Source of the DNA: Stackebrandtia endophytica
GTDB taxonomy: Bacteria > Actinomycetota > Actinomycetes > Mycobacteriales > Micromonosporaceae
Assembly: GCF_006716355.1 (NCBI RefSeq)
Contig: NZ_VFOW01000001.1
Location: 1,116,001 to 1,180,000 of the forward strand
DNA length: 64,000 bases
Direction of reading: 5' to 3'
The notes under the pieces: generated by a model
The model's database searches: none
Seen by the model: only the letters and a program-made list of their open reading frames with translations
What the model was told of the DNA's origin: nothing
Shown: positions 1-9,120 of the stretch, one piece after another
Layout: every line of letters begins with the position of its first letter
Numbering within the stretch: the stretch's first letter is position 1
Made by a program: the position numbers and the translations under genes

Positions 1-65
1 CACGGTGCTCATGAGAGCCACCGAGCCGCCGTATAGCCCCAGCCGAGTCCATTCAGGAGGGCGCC

Positions 66-932
66 ATGCCGGTACGCAGGGACTTCAACCGATCGGTCGC
101 CGAATACCGCGCCGCACTGGGGTTGGCGGAGGCCGCCGGAGGCCTGGCCCCGGCCGTCGCGCCCGAACTTCCCGTCCGGCAACGGCAATTGATCACTCGG
201 TTGGCGCAGGCGGCCGCCGTGATCACCCCCGGTTGGCTGGGACGGCCGTTGACCGACTCCACCGACGACCTGCCGCTGGGTCGATCCGATGGGACGCAAC
301 CGCTGGCCGTGCGCATCGGAGTCTGCAATGTGGGCGGTGACTACGCGTTCGCGGCCGTGGTCAACCTGCTGGGCACCGGTCACCTGTTCATCGATGCGGA
401 CATCACCGACGACCGGGTCCTCTCCGTGATCCGCTCCACCCTGGTGCGCCTGTTGGCCGCCCGCGGGACCGACTCGTGTCGCCCGCTGCTCGTCGATCCG
501 ACCGGCGGCGATCGTCTCGCCCCGTTCACCCCCCTGGTCGAGGCCGGACTGACCTCACCCATCGGCGGTGACGAAGCCGGGCTCGACCAGGCTCTCGGCG
601 AAGCCGAATCCCACGTAAAACAGGCCGCCGCCCGCCCCGATCCCTCCGACATGCCGGAACTGTTGCTGGTCATCACCCGGGTACCTCGTCAGTTCGAGGA
701 ACGGGTGAACCGGCTGGCCGCCCGCGCCGTCTCGGCACGACTACACCTCGTCGTGGCGGGTTGGAGCGGTGGAGCGGTGAGACAGGCCACCCACGTGTCC
801 GTCGATGAGCAGGTGCGGTTGGCCGGCGTAGCGCTCCCCGTCGCGGTCGACGACGTGCCCGACGAGGTGGTGTCGGCGGTGTGCAACCGACTGGCCGCCG
901 AACAGAATTGGCTTATCGGGGAGGAACCGTGA
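66..932 (+). CDS. FtsK/HerA-fold protein lacking a Walker A motif (pseudo-translocase-like)
   Basis: This 288-residue protein has no assigned function. Its layout resembles the ATPase fold of actinobacterial FtsK/SpoIIIE-family proteins. GTGHLFIDAD near residue 103 sits where the Walker A loop would be, but it has no GKS/GKT. PLLVDPT (140-146) resembles a Walker B strand. LLLVITRV followed by ARLHLVVAGW (about 199-233) resembles the later core strands. I infer a catalytically dead domain, perhaps a scaffold or partner of a real translocase. The start is ATG 66 behind GGAGG at 56-60. It overlaps the next gene by 4 nt (GTGA), so the two are probably translated together. Genes upstream of the window could belong to the same operon. 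Family resemblance is by eye and moderate in confidence. Confidence 0.7.
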   Translation: MPVRRDFNRSVAEYRAALGLAEAAGGLAPAVAPELPVRQRQLITRLAQAAAVITPGWLGRPLTDSTDDLPLGRSDGTQPLAVRIGVCNVGGDYAFAAVVNLLGTGHLFIDADITDDRVLSVIRSTLVRLLAARGTDSCRPLLVDPTGGDRLAPFTPLVEAGLTSPIGGDEAGLDQALGEAESHVKQAAARPDPSDMPELLLVITRVPRQFEERVNRLAARAVSARLHLVVAGWSGGAVRQATHVSVDEQVRLAGVALPVAVDDVPDEVVSAVCNRLAAEQNWLIGEEP

Positions 933-1543
933 GCAGCGCCGATTACGAACGCCTTCTGTCGGAACTGGCGGCGGAACTGACCGCCAACGGGCTGCCACGC
1001 GGCGGCCGCACCGCCCTGGACCCACAACTGTCAGCCCTCGACGACCGTCTACTCGCCCATCAAGCCGATCTGTTGCACTCCTGTCCCAAACTGGGGATCG
1101 CGCCACCGAAGCTGACCGCGATCGCACCGACCACTCCCCCACCGGACGCCGGCGCCGCGATTCGGCAGGCACACCGGCACCTCGACACCGCCACGTCATC
1201 ACTGATGCAGGCGATGCGGTGGGCGACCATGCCGCGTTTTCTCCCGAAAGCCCGTATCCGTACCCGTCACCTGGCCGTCTACGCGTTGTGCGCGGTGGTC
1301 GCCGTCGCCGTTCACGCGATGGTGATTCTTCAGAACGGGGTGATCGGCGCCGCCCTGGGGTTCGCGGTGGCGCCGCTGTCGGCGTTCGCGGTGGCCTATC
1401 TGCTGATCGGGCGTCTGGGCCGTCCGTGGATCCGCACCACGACGAAACCGGTCAAACTGAACCGGTACCCCAAATACGGCCTGATACTGTGCGTGGCGAT
1501 CGACCTGGTGGCGGCACTGGCCTGGTTGACGACCGGCGGTTGA
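929..1543 (+). CDS. Small membrane protein, unknown function
   Basis: This 204-residue protein has a soluble, helical N-terminal half (about 1-105). A basic segment (PKARIRTRH) follows, then two adjacent hydrophobic helices (about 112-155) and a C-terminal one (about 184-201), so the protein is an inner-membrane protein with probably three spans. I chose GTG 929 because it overlaps the upstream stop codon as GTGA; an upstream in-frame ATG at 881 lies deep inside the preceding gene. I recognise no family. Its position between a FtsK-like pseudo-ATPase and an RNase-bearing pair suggests it anchors that complex to the membrane (inference). Confidence 0.75.
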   Translation: MSSADYERLLSELAAELTANGLPRGGRTALDPQLSALDDRLLAHQADLLHSCPKLGIAPPKLTAIAPTTPPPDAGAAIRQAHRHLDTATSSLMQAMRWATMPRFLPKARIRTRHLAVYALCAVVAVAVHAMVILQNGVIGAALGFAVAPLSAFAVAYLLIGRLGRPWIRTTTKPVKLNRYPKYGLILCVAIDLVAALAWLTTGG

Positions 1544-1735
1544 GACACCGATCGATGTCCACCGGCCGACGGATCCGGTCGCCGGCGGACGTGAGCGCTC
1601 GCCGTGCACGCGCCGGACGGGTGACCTCACGTCGCGTGGTCACCGGGTTGAGCGCAACCGACCGCCACCATCCGAAAAGCCAGACCCTCTCATAGACTGT
1701 CGGTTCGACCCTGAGACATCACCCCGGAGGCTGGA

Positions 1736-4174
1736 ATGCGAAAGTCGGGCCCTCGTGGCAGCCGAGCCAAGCGCCGCCAGTTTCCCCGCAACATCGAACC
1801 ACCTCCCGCGCCCGAAGCCTGGCCGGATCCGGAGACCCTCCGAGACGCACTGCAGGTCAACGAGGTCGCGCAGCGGCTGCTCACCGACATGCGTCCCGAG
1901 ACCGTCCGCACCATCCTGAAACGGATGGACACCCCCACCCGCAAGGCGGTCTTCGAGCCGCACAACATTCCGGTGACGAAGGTGGGGCTGCGCTCGGCCG
2001 GGCAGGTGTTGACCCTGCTGCGGGCCGATGACACACCCGCCGAGAACCCCATGTTGGGGACGATGCTCAGTCCCGCGGCCGACCTGTTCCACCACGCGGT
2101 GATCGGCGACAGCGAGATCACCGGGTTGCGCCTGAAGCTGGTGGACCTGGCGTTGTCCCTGTTGGAACACAACGATTCGGTCATCAACGGCCTGCGCACC
2201 TGGCACCGGTGGGCCGAGGACGAGTTCGAGGACCTGACCCTGGCGGTGGTCATCGGCCTCAAATGTTCACACGCCACGGTCGCCGCCGCCTACCTGGCGG
2301 GGTCTCACGCCGACGTCGCCGAGCGGTACCAGGCGCTGCGCAACGACTACCCGCGCATGCCCGACATCCTGTCCGGCCGAGTGACCACGACCAATCCGGT
2401 GACCCGGTACCTGGCCGCCCGCCCGGACCGCAAGACCCCCGCCAACCCCGCCGAGCTGCGGGCGATGCTGGCCGAGGACTCCCGGGTCCGTCGGTCCGAG
2501 GTGGGCCAGGCACAGCGGGAGCGCGACCGGGACCGGAACCAACAACATCGGGAACCGCCACCGGTCGACGGGCCGGAACCCGACGAGTCACCGGTCGAGC
2601 CTGCTCACCACTCCCCGCCCGAAACGGCTCCGGTCAGTGACCCGGTGACGGCTCCGCCGATTCGGCCGCCGAACAGTTCACCGATCGCACCGACGGCCGC
2701 CGCGTTGCCGACGGTGGCGGACTGGGCGAGCGCGGTGGTGGCCTCCCGTCGGATGACCGAGCGGTTGGTCGCCGGTGAACCGCCCTCACCCGGTGATCTA
2801 GCTCCGCTGTACCAGATCTTCGATCAACTGGAACGCATGAGCGAACTGTTGACGCTGGTGTTGGGTAGCGAGGTGGCGCCGTCCCGGTCGAGCATCGACT
2901 CCAGCTTGACTCTGGTGCTGTCCGACCCCGGGTTGACCGAGACCTTGGGGGGTCTGCCGGCCACGCACCAAGACGTCCTCGAACGCCTGGAACGGTTGCG
3001 CGACAACAAAGCGCCGGACCCGCCAGAAGAGCCCGGTGAGGAGGCGGCCGTCCCCGAACCACCGGAGGAACCGGTTGATCTGTCCGATCTGGACGCCATG
3101 CTGCGAGGGGAGGCCGGCAGCAGACTCGCGGCACTGGCGAATCCGGCCGAGTCACCGTCTTCCGACTCCGATGAGGACACCGAATCGACGCCGGCGACCG
3201 CGGCGGCATCGGTTCCTCCACAGCGGACCGCAAGCGATGATCCACATCAGACGACGATCGGTGCGAAGGGCGCCGAGCTGATCGCCATCGGCCTGTACCT
3301 GCGTACACCGCAGGGTGAACTGGCACAACGGTTCCGCGAGCTGACAGCTGAGGTCGACGCCGATTCATCCACAGAGAACCTGATCGCGCACTGTGCGGCG
3401 ATGCCGGTATCGCTGATCGATCCGGCCGCCGGTGGCGTGCCGCTGTTGAGCGGCTCCGGTGGCGAGCTGGCTCACCATCCCGCCATCGCGGCGTTTCGAG
3501 ACTCCATCGCCGAACTGTGTCGCCAAGGCGTCCAACCGCACGATCCGGCCCTGATCCGGCTGGCCGACTTGACGGCGAACCTGCATCAGACCGGTCAGAC
3601 GGCCCGGGAAATCCTGGAAACGGCTGAAACCAGGACGTTGAAGTACGACAAGGCGACCAAGGTCTACCGCCACTGGCTGTCTCCGGGCGGAACCCTTCGA
3701 CCTCTGCTCGACGCCCTCCGCGAGGGTGCGCCGATCACCGAGATCCATCAGTTGGCCGAGGAGTGCACCAAGGTGGGGGCCGCGCGCGCCATCGACGACA
3801 CCGCCGCGCTGTTGATCGACCCCAACCGAACCAAGATCGTCGCCGGAGCCCGAAAGACACTGACCGACAAGTTCACCGAGGTCCTGGATCTGGCGACGGT
3901 GGCCAAGTCCATCAGCGACGAGATCGAGGACGAGAGCCGGATCGATCGCGCCGCGGTGTGGCGGTTCGACCTGTTGAGCCGCTTCAGGGAGCGCGCGCAC
4001 GCTTCGATGCGGGACATCGAGGCGGAACTGTCGCAGCTTCGGGTGCCGGCCGAACCGGTGGCCGCACTGGTACTTCGGGCCCTGTCGCTGGCGGTGGCAC
4101 CGGATCCGCTGCACGGACCCGAGTTGTCCATTCAGGATGCGCTTCGCCGAGTGACGGCGGGTGGACGGCAATGA
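1736..4174 (+). CDS. Large helical protein of unknown function, partner of the RNase-like gene
   Basis: This 812-residue protein has a basic N-terminus (RKSGPRGSRAKRR) and a helical domain to about residue 265. A long Pro/Glu/Asp-rich linker follows (about 265-330), then a second helical part, an acidic linker (about 425-510) and a helical C-terminal domain. No signal peptide, membrane segment or catalytic motif is visible. ATG 1736 is preceded by GGAGG. The last codons overlap the next gene as ATGA, which implies obligate co-translation with the beta-CASP protein. A 192-bp gap separates it from the membrane-protein gene, so it may have its own promoter. I cannot name a family; a scaffold role next to the RNase-like enzyme is inference only. 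Confidence 0.8.
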   Translation: MRKSGPRGSRAKRRQFPRNIEPPPAPEAWPDPETLRDALQVNEVAQRLLTDMRPETVRTILKRMDTPTRKAVFEPHNIPVTKVGLRSAGQVLTLLRADDTPAENPMLGTMLSPAADLFHHAVIGDSEITGLRLKLVDLALSLLEHNDSVINGLRTWHRWAEDEFEDLTLAVVIGLKCSHATVAAAYLAGSHADVAERYQALRNDYPRMPDILSGRVTTTNPVTRYLAARPDRKTPANPAELRAMLAEDSRVRRSEVGQAQRERDRDRNQQHREPPPVDGPEPDESPVEPAHHSPPETAPVSDPVTAPPIRPPNSSPIAPTAAALPTVADWASAVVASRRMTERLVAGEPPSPGDLAPLYQIFDQLERMSELLTLVLGSEVAPSRSSIDSSLTLVLSDPGLTETLGGLPATHQDVLERLERLRDNKAPDPPEEPGEEAAVPEPPEEPVDLSDLDAMLRGEAGSRLAALANPAESPSSDSDEDTESTPATAAASVPPQRTASDDPHQTTIGAKGAELIAIGLYLRTPQGELAQRFRELTAEVDADSSTENLIAHCAAMPVSLIDPAAGGVPLLSGSGGELAHHPAIAAFRDSIAELCRQGVQPHDPALIRLADLTANLHQTGQTAREILETAETRTLKYDKATKVYRHWLSPGGTLRPLLDALREGAPITEIHQLAEECTKVGAARAIDDTAALLIDPNRTKIVAGARKTLTDKFTEVLDLATVAKSISDEIEDESRIDRAAVWRFDLLSRFRERAHASMRDIEAELSQLRVPAEPVAALVLRALSLAVAPDPLHGPELSIQDALRRVTAGGRQ

Positions 4175-6150
4175 GCGACGCCCACGAACTGTCCACCCAG
4201 GTCCGTCGGGTCCTGGATGCCGCGGCGAAGACCGCGATCGACCGCGCCGGCCTGCCGGGCACCCCGGATCGACTGCTGGAGTCCACCGACGGCATCAACA
4301 CCCTGTTGACGCTGTTGACCGGGTCCCCGGGATTGCGACAGCTGCTGCGGACCCGCCTGGCCCCGGAGATCGACACCGAACCGGCCGCCGGTCTGCTGTC
4401 CTCCGACCCCGAAGCGGCGAACCGGGCCGCCGTCCGGGTGCGCAACGTGCTCGCCGAGGCCCGTCGGGCACATCGTCGAGAGCAGCGCGCCCGACGCAGA
4501 GCGGGCCGCCCCGACGCCGAACAGCGACGGATCGGCCGGTTCGAGCACCGGATCGCGGAGCTGCGCGCCGGCCGCGATCGGCTCGAAGGCCAGCTGGCGA
4601 CCATGCGCGACGAGAATCAGACCCTACGCGGTGAGAATCAAGATCTCCGCGCCACCATCGACAATCTCGATGGCGAGGTGGAGCAGCTGCGCCGCCACCT
4701 GGATGTCGCCTACGCCCGATTGGAGCGGGTCCAGGCCGAACGTGACGCGGCCGTGACCCCGGACCGACCGACCGAGAACGAACCGCGCGCGACCATCGGT
4801 GAGGAACTGTCGCTGAACGTCCGGGTGCTCGGTGGCGGCACCGAGATCGGCGGGTCGGCGGTGTTGGTCAGCGCCGGTGGCACCCGCCTGCTCGTCGACG
4901 CCGGAACCCGTCCACACGGGATAGACGAGAGCACCCTCGCACCCGAACACATCGGCGTACTGGTGGACGAGCCGCCGGATGCGATCCTGGTGACGCACGC
5001 CCACAACGACCACGCGGGCTGGGTTCCGGCACTCGTCAACCGCTACCCCGGTATTCCGGTGATCGCCTCGACGGCAACCTGCGACCTGTTGGGGACCATG
5101 TGGGCCGATTCGGCCAAAGTGATGGCCCGCAAGGCCGACAGCGGTGAGTCCTGGGACGGCGGGCCGCTGCCGCCCTATCAGCAGTCTGATGTGGATGCCG
5201 CTGTCGACGCGTTGAGCGACCTGTCCGTCGGTCGACGGCGCCGCGTCAAAGACCTGGAGATCGAGTTCTTCAACGCCGGCCACATCATCGGCGCCACCGG
5301 AGTGGTGATCACCGCCGGACCCGAGCGGGTCGTCATCTCCGGTGACGTCTCGATGCCGGGTCAGTTGAGTGTCGGAGGGCTGGAGCTGCCCGACTCCGCG
5401 TTGGGCGCCGACCTGTTGCTGTTGGAGTCCACCTATGCGGGCGCCGGTCGGTTGCCCCCTCGCGAGGCGATGGTCGAGCAGTTCACCGCCGACGCCGAAC
5501 GGATCCTCGGTCAGGGCGGTCGCATTCTGGTTCCGGCGTTCGCACTGGGACGCGCGCAGGAGATCGCGCTGATATGCCAGAAACACATTCCCGAAGCCGA
5601 GGTACTGATCGACGGCCTGGCCAGGGACCTCAGCCACGCCTATCAGCGCCATCAGGGGCCGGACGGTCACCGACTGCGCATCTTTCGGGGCAACGTGCGT
5701 CCGGTCGAGCCGGGACGCACCCGCACCGAGATCGCCGACGAACGTCCCTGCATCGTGGTCTCGACTTCCGGGATGCTCACCGGTGGTCCGGCGGTTCCCT
5801 GGGCGCAGGCGATCCTGCCCGACCAGCGAAGTGGCCTCATGGTCGTCGGTTACCAGGACTCCGACAGTCCCGGATCCCGCCTGTTGGGTCTGACGGGTGA
5901 GGGCGGGCACATCGACCTGCCCGGCTACGCCGAGCCGCTGGAGGTCGCCGCGCACGTGGGGCATTACCGACTCGGCGCGCACGCCACCGAGGACGAACTG
6001 GTGAAGATCGCCGCGATGGTCGACGCGACGACGCTGATGCCGGTGCACGGCCGCTTGGCCGCACAACGGCAGTTCGTCCGCCGACTGCACCTTCGCGACC
6101 AGCAGACCGTCCTGGCCACCCACCACTGGCGCAGCGACGAATACCGGTGA
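4171..6150 (+). CDS. Coiled-coil protein fused to a beta-CASP metallo-beta-lactamase RNase domain
   Basis: This 659-residue protein has a helical N-terminus (1-110) and a long charged coiled coil (about 115-205). From about 212 on it has a metallo-beta-lactamase/beta-CASP domain of the CPSF73/YSH1 type. Visible motifs are HAHNDH (H276, H278, D280, H281), a metal-ligand SGD (D392), LLLESTY (E419, motif A), FALGRAQE, a VSTSGMLTGG segment and PVHG (H626, motif C). Metal ligands appear complete, so an active RNA endo- or exonuclease is expected. Family knowledge supports RNA as substrate, but the target is unknown. Known RNase J proteins lack this coiled-coil front end. ATG 4171 overlaps the upstream stop; a longer frame upstream is only the shadow of the preceding gene. 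Confidence 0.88.
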   Translation: MSDAHELSTQVRRVLDAAAKTAIDRAGLPGTPDRLLESTDGINTLLTLLTGSPGLRQLLRTRLAPEIDTEPAAGLLSSDPEAANRAAVRVRNVLAEARRAHRREQRARRRAGRPDAEQRRIGRFEHRIAELRAGRDRLEGQLATMRDENQTLRGENQDLRATIDNLDGEVEQLRRHLDVAYARLERVQAERDAAVTPDRPTENEPRATIGEELSLNVRVLGGGTEIGGSAVLVSAGGTRLLVDAGTRPHGIDESTLAPEHIGVLVDEPPDAILVTHAHNDHAGWVPALVNRYPGIPVIASTATCDLLGTMWADSAKVMARKADSGESWDGGPLPPYQQSDVDAAVDALSDLSVGRRRRVKDLEIEFFNAGHIIGATGVVITAGPERVVISGDVSMPGQLSVGGLELPDSALGADLLLLESTYAGAGRLPPREAMVEQFTADAERILGQGGRILVPAFALGRAQEIALICQKHIPEAEVLIDGLARDLSHAYQRHQGPDGHRLRIFRGNVRPVEPGRTRTEIADERPCIVVSTSGMLTGGPAVPWAQAILPDQRSGLMVVGYQDSDSPGSRLLGLTGEGGHIDLPGYAEPLEVAAHVGHYRLGAHATEDELVKIAAMVDATTLMPVHGRLAAQRQFVRRLHLRDQQTVLATHHWRSDEYR

Positions 6151-6160
6151 AACAGGGCGA

Positions 6161-6180
6161 TGCCCGGCACCAGCCGGGCA
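6161..6180. terminator. Hairpin between convergent genes
   Basis: TGCCCGG (6161-6167) and CCGGGCA (6174-6180) form a 7-bp stem with a 6-nt loop. It lies in the 43-bp gap between the convergent ends of the beta-CASP gene and the htrA-like gene. There is no T tract, so this would be the U-less hairpin type common in actinomycetes and could serve both strands. Confidence 0.45.
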
Positions 6181-6193
6181 CCGCCGATCGTGG

Positions 6194-7549
6194 TCAGTCG
6201 GCGGAGAGCGTCGCGGTGGCCTCGGATTCGGACATGCCGTCTCGGACATAGGTGATCGTCACGGTGTCCCCCGGCTTTCGCGCCTGCACGGCGGCGGCGA
6301 CCTCCGCCGGAGTCGCCACCGGTTGCCCGTCGATCGCGGTGATGATGTCGCCGGTGCGCAACCCGGCGTCGGCGGCGGGGCTGTCGGATTGCACGTCGGT
6401 CACCACCGCACCGGTTCCGCCACCGGCGCTCATGCTCACCCCGAGGAAGGCCCGTTCCACCGAGCCCCCCGCGATCAGTTGATCGGCGGTGGAGGTCGCG
6501 GTCGCCGAGGGGATCGCGAAGCCGACGCCGATGCTGCCCCCCGAGGAATCGGTGGTGGCGATCGCGGTGTTGATCCCGATGAGTTCACCGCGACCGTTGA
6601 CCAACGCGCCACCGGAGTTGCCGCGATTGATCGCGGCGTCGGTCTGGATCAGGCCCTGCAGGGACGACGACCCGTCCGAGATCGCCCGGTCCATGGCGGA
6701 CACGATTCCGGAGGTGACGGAACCGTCCAATCCCAGCGGTGATCCCAAGGCCAACACGGTGTCCCCCACCGAAAGCCCGTTGGAGTCGCCGACGGCGATC
6801 GGCGTCAGATTCGACGTATCCTCCACTTTCAACACCGCGATGTCGCCTCGCTCGTCCATTCCCACCAATGTGGCCTTGGAGGAGCTGCCGTCGGAGAACC
6901 TGACCTCGATGTCGCCCTGAGCGGAGGCGACGACGTGGCTGTTGGTGATGATGTGCCCCTGGTCGTCGTACACCACGCCGGAACCGGTGGACTGGCCGGC
7001 ACCGATCGAGACGACCGAGGGCTGCACCGCCGCCGCCACATCGGACAGTGTCGCCGAGTCGGAGACCAACGCCGACGGTGAATCGGTGGTCACCTGCGAC
7101 TCGGCCAGTGAGTATCCGACGAACCCGCCGACGCCCCCGGCGCCCAAGGCGAGCGCGACGGCCACGGCCACCGCCACCGCGATCCGGCCACCGCGCCGAC
7201 CGGCTACCGGTCCCGGCGCTCCCACCGGCGGAGTCGTACCCGGCCCGAACACCGGACCGGGGTGTGCCGCGGTGGCCGGATCAGAGTGAACGTGACCGGG
7301 CGGAAACATGACGGGAGGCGGCCCGTGCCGCAGCGGGTCGGGCTGCTCGCCGTACGCGGGTCGCTCGGGCCTCGGGTGTTGTTCACCCGGCACACCCGAT
7401 CGCGAATCGGTTCCGCCCTCCCAAGGCCGTGACGGGGCCGGACCCTGTGGGTCTCGGCCCCCTTCGGCGACTCTCCGGTTCGGCGGATTCCCCTCCATCG
7501 CATCCGCCGAACCGGTCGAGTTCGATTCGGGTTCACTCTGTTGATTCAT
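6194..7549 (-). CDS. HtrA/PepD-like trypsin-fold serine protease with PDZ domain
   Basis: This 451-residue membrane-anchored DegP/HtrA-type protease has a Pro/Gly-rich cytosolic N-terminus (1-120), one membrane helix (about 122-146), an extracytoplasmic trypsin-like domain and a C-terminal PDZ domain (about 370-450). The catalytic triad is visible: H205 in TNSHVVAS, D236 in GDIAVLKVED and S312 in RGNSGGAL. Such enzymes degrade or chaperone misfolded envelope proteins. It is the last gene of a minus-strand set after a response regulator and a histidine kinase, the same order as mprA-mprB-pepD of Mycobacterium tuberculosis, which suggests control by that two-component pair in envelope stress. 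Confidence 0.93.
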   Translation of the reverse strand: MNQQSEPESNSTGSADAMEGNPPNRRVAEGGRDPQGPAPSRPWEGGTDSRSGVPGEQHPRPERPAYGEQPDPLRHGPPPVMFPPGHVHSDPATAAHPGPVFGPGTTPPVGAPGPVAGRRGGRIAVAVAVAVALALGAGGVGGFVGYSLAESQVTTDSPSALVSDSATLSDVAAAVQPSVVSIGAGQSTGSGVVYDDQGHIITNSHVVASAQGDIEVRFSDGSSSKATLVGMDERGDIAVLKVEDTSNLTPIAVGDSNGLSVGDTVLALGSPLGLDGSVTSGIVSAMDRAISDGSSSLQGLIQTDAAINRGNSGGALVNGRGELIGINTAIATTDSSGGSIGVGFAIPSATATSTADQLIAGGSVERAFLGVSMSAGGGTGAVVTDVQSDSPAADAGLRTGDIITAIDGQPVATPAEVAAAVQARKPGDTVTITYVRDGMSESEATATLSAD

Positions 7550-7629
7550 GTGGTTCAGGATGGCCCGAGGTCCTGGAACATCCCTGGAATTACCCTCAAA
7601 AACGCTTGGGGAATTCCATCGGGCGACGG

Positions 7630-9120
7630 TCAGGACTCGTCATCGTCGTCGTCCTCCTCGTCGGTGCCTGTGTGGACGTCGGGGTCCAGTCGCAGTCGCA
7701 CCGTGAACTCCGCGCCCTCTCCGGGCGCCGACACCGCGGTGATCTCACCGCTGTGCGCCGCCACCAGCGCGGCCACGATCGCCAACCCCAGTCCGGTTCC
7801 CCCGGCACTGCGAGACCGGGCCTTGTCGGCACGGTAGAAGCGCTCGAAAACCCGCTCGACCTGCTCCTGCGTCATTCCGGGTCCGTCGTCGCGCACGGTC
7901 ATCTCGACGAAGTCGCCGTCGCTTCGCAGCCCGACCTCGATGTTGGTACCGGTCGGGGTGTGCCGAATCGCGTTGGTGGTCAAATTGGACAGAACCTGAC
8001 GCAGTCGCAGGTCGTCGCCGCGCACCAGGAACGGACCGCCCTCGGTGTACAGCTCGATCGTGCGGCCGTCCGCCATCACCTGCGCGGCCGACACCGTGTC
8101 GGCGGCGACGCTCAACAGGTCCACCTGGTGCCAGTCGAACGGACGTTGTTGGTCCAGGCGGGCCAGCAGCAGCAAGTCCTCAACCAGCAGGCCCATCCGG
8201 ATGGCCTCGGCCTCGATGCGCTGCATCAGCTCGGCGGCCTCCTCAGGTGGAACCTCACCGCGATGCCGATACAGCTCCGAGAATCCCCGGACCGTCGTCA
8301 ACGGCGTTCGCAGTTCGTGGCTGGCGTCGGCCACGAACCGTCGCATCCGTTCCTCGGAGGTCAACGCCCGTTCCTCGGAGGCTTCACGCGCCGCCAGTGC
8401 CGTCTCGATCTGCCCCAGCATCACGTTGATCGCCTTGCTGAGGCGCCCCACTTCCGTTCGGGGATGCCAGGCGGGCACTCGTTGCGACATGTTGCCGGCG
8501 GCGATGCTGGTGGCGGTGCGTTCGATCTCCTTCAGCGGGTTCAGGGTGGCCCGCACCAACGCGACACCGACTCCGGCCATCCCCGCCAGGACGGCCGCGC
8601 CCACCAGCAGGCCGATCCACACGAATCGCGCGACCGTGGTCTCGACCTCGGTGGTCGGCGTCCCGATCGCCAGGATGACCTCCACGCCTGGGCGGGTGGG
8701 GTCCTCCCGAGTCTCCGCCAGGACCCGCCAGTTGATCCGGCCGTCGGCTGACGGCACGGTGAAGGGAATCGTCCGCTGATCGAACAGGGTCTGCGCGGTC
8801 AACACCGGTACTCGCTCGATGGGGTATCCGGCACGGTGCATCGACACCTCGTCATCGGCGACGAGGTACACAATGTACTGACTGAGCATGACCTGGTTGC
8901 TGCGAGACTCGATCATGACGCCGATGGAGTCGGAGGCCAACCGCTCGCGCAGGTCGTCGTCCATCCGCTCCGTCAGATAGTCGCGCAGTGCCGTCACATT
9001 GGCCACGCTGGTCAGCACGAGAGCGACGGTGAGTAGCAACATCACCGACGCGACCAGCCGCACCCGAAGCGGGGTGCGATCCCAATGTTCACGCAATCCG
9101 CGGAAGGGGCTGATCGTCAC
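7630..9120 (-). CDS. Sensor histidine kinase (MprB/TrcS-like)
   Basis: This 496-residue membrane kinase has a first membrane helix (about 19-41), an extracytoplasmic sensor region (about 42-164) and a second helix (about 165-190). A HAMP linker, a HisKA domain with H268 in ADASHELRTPL, and an ATPase domain with an N box (NLTTNAIRHTP), DDGPG and GGTGLGLAI follow. The C-terminus ends in an unusual Asp/Glu tail (DEEDDDDDES). GTG 9120 overlaps the response-regulator stop by 4 nt, so the pair is translationally coupled. It should phosphorylate the adjacent regulator. The sensor region does not reveal the signal; the downstream HtrA-like gene points to envelope stress. Confidence 0.95.
   Translation of the reverse strand: MTISPFRGLREHWDRTPLRVRLVASVMLLLTVALVLTSVANVTALRDYLTERMDDDLRERLASDSIGVMIESRSNQVMLSQYIVYLVADDEVSMHRAGYPIERVPVLTAQTLFDQRTIPFTVPSADGRINWRVLAETREDPTRPGVEVILAIGTPTTEVETTVARFVWIGLLVGAAVLAGMAGVGVALVRATLNPLKEIERTATSIAAGNMSQRVPAWHPRTEVGRLSKAINVMLGQIETALAAREASEERALTSEERMRRFVADASHELRTPLTTVRGFSELYRHRGEVPPEEAAELMQRIEAEAIRMGLLVEDLLLLARLDQQRPFDWHQVDLLSVAADTVSAAQVMADGRTIELYTEGGPFLVRGDDLRLRQVLSNLTTNAIRHTPTGTNIEVGLRSDGDFVEMTVRDDGPGMTQEQVERVFERFYRADKARSRSAGGTGLGLAIVAALVAAHSGEITAVSAPGEGAEFTVRLRLDPDVHTGTDEEDDDDDES

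Noticed and set aside
4624-6249. Minus-strand open frame opposite the beta-CASP gene
   Set aside because: Shadow of the plus-strand RNase gene, whose motifs are unmistakable.
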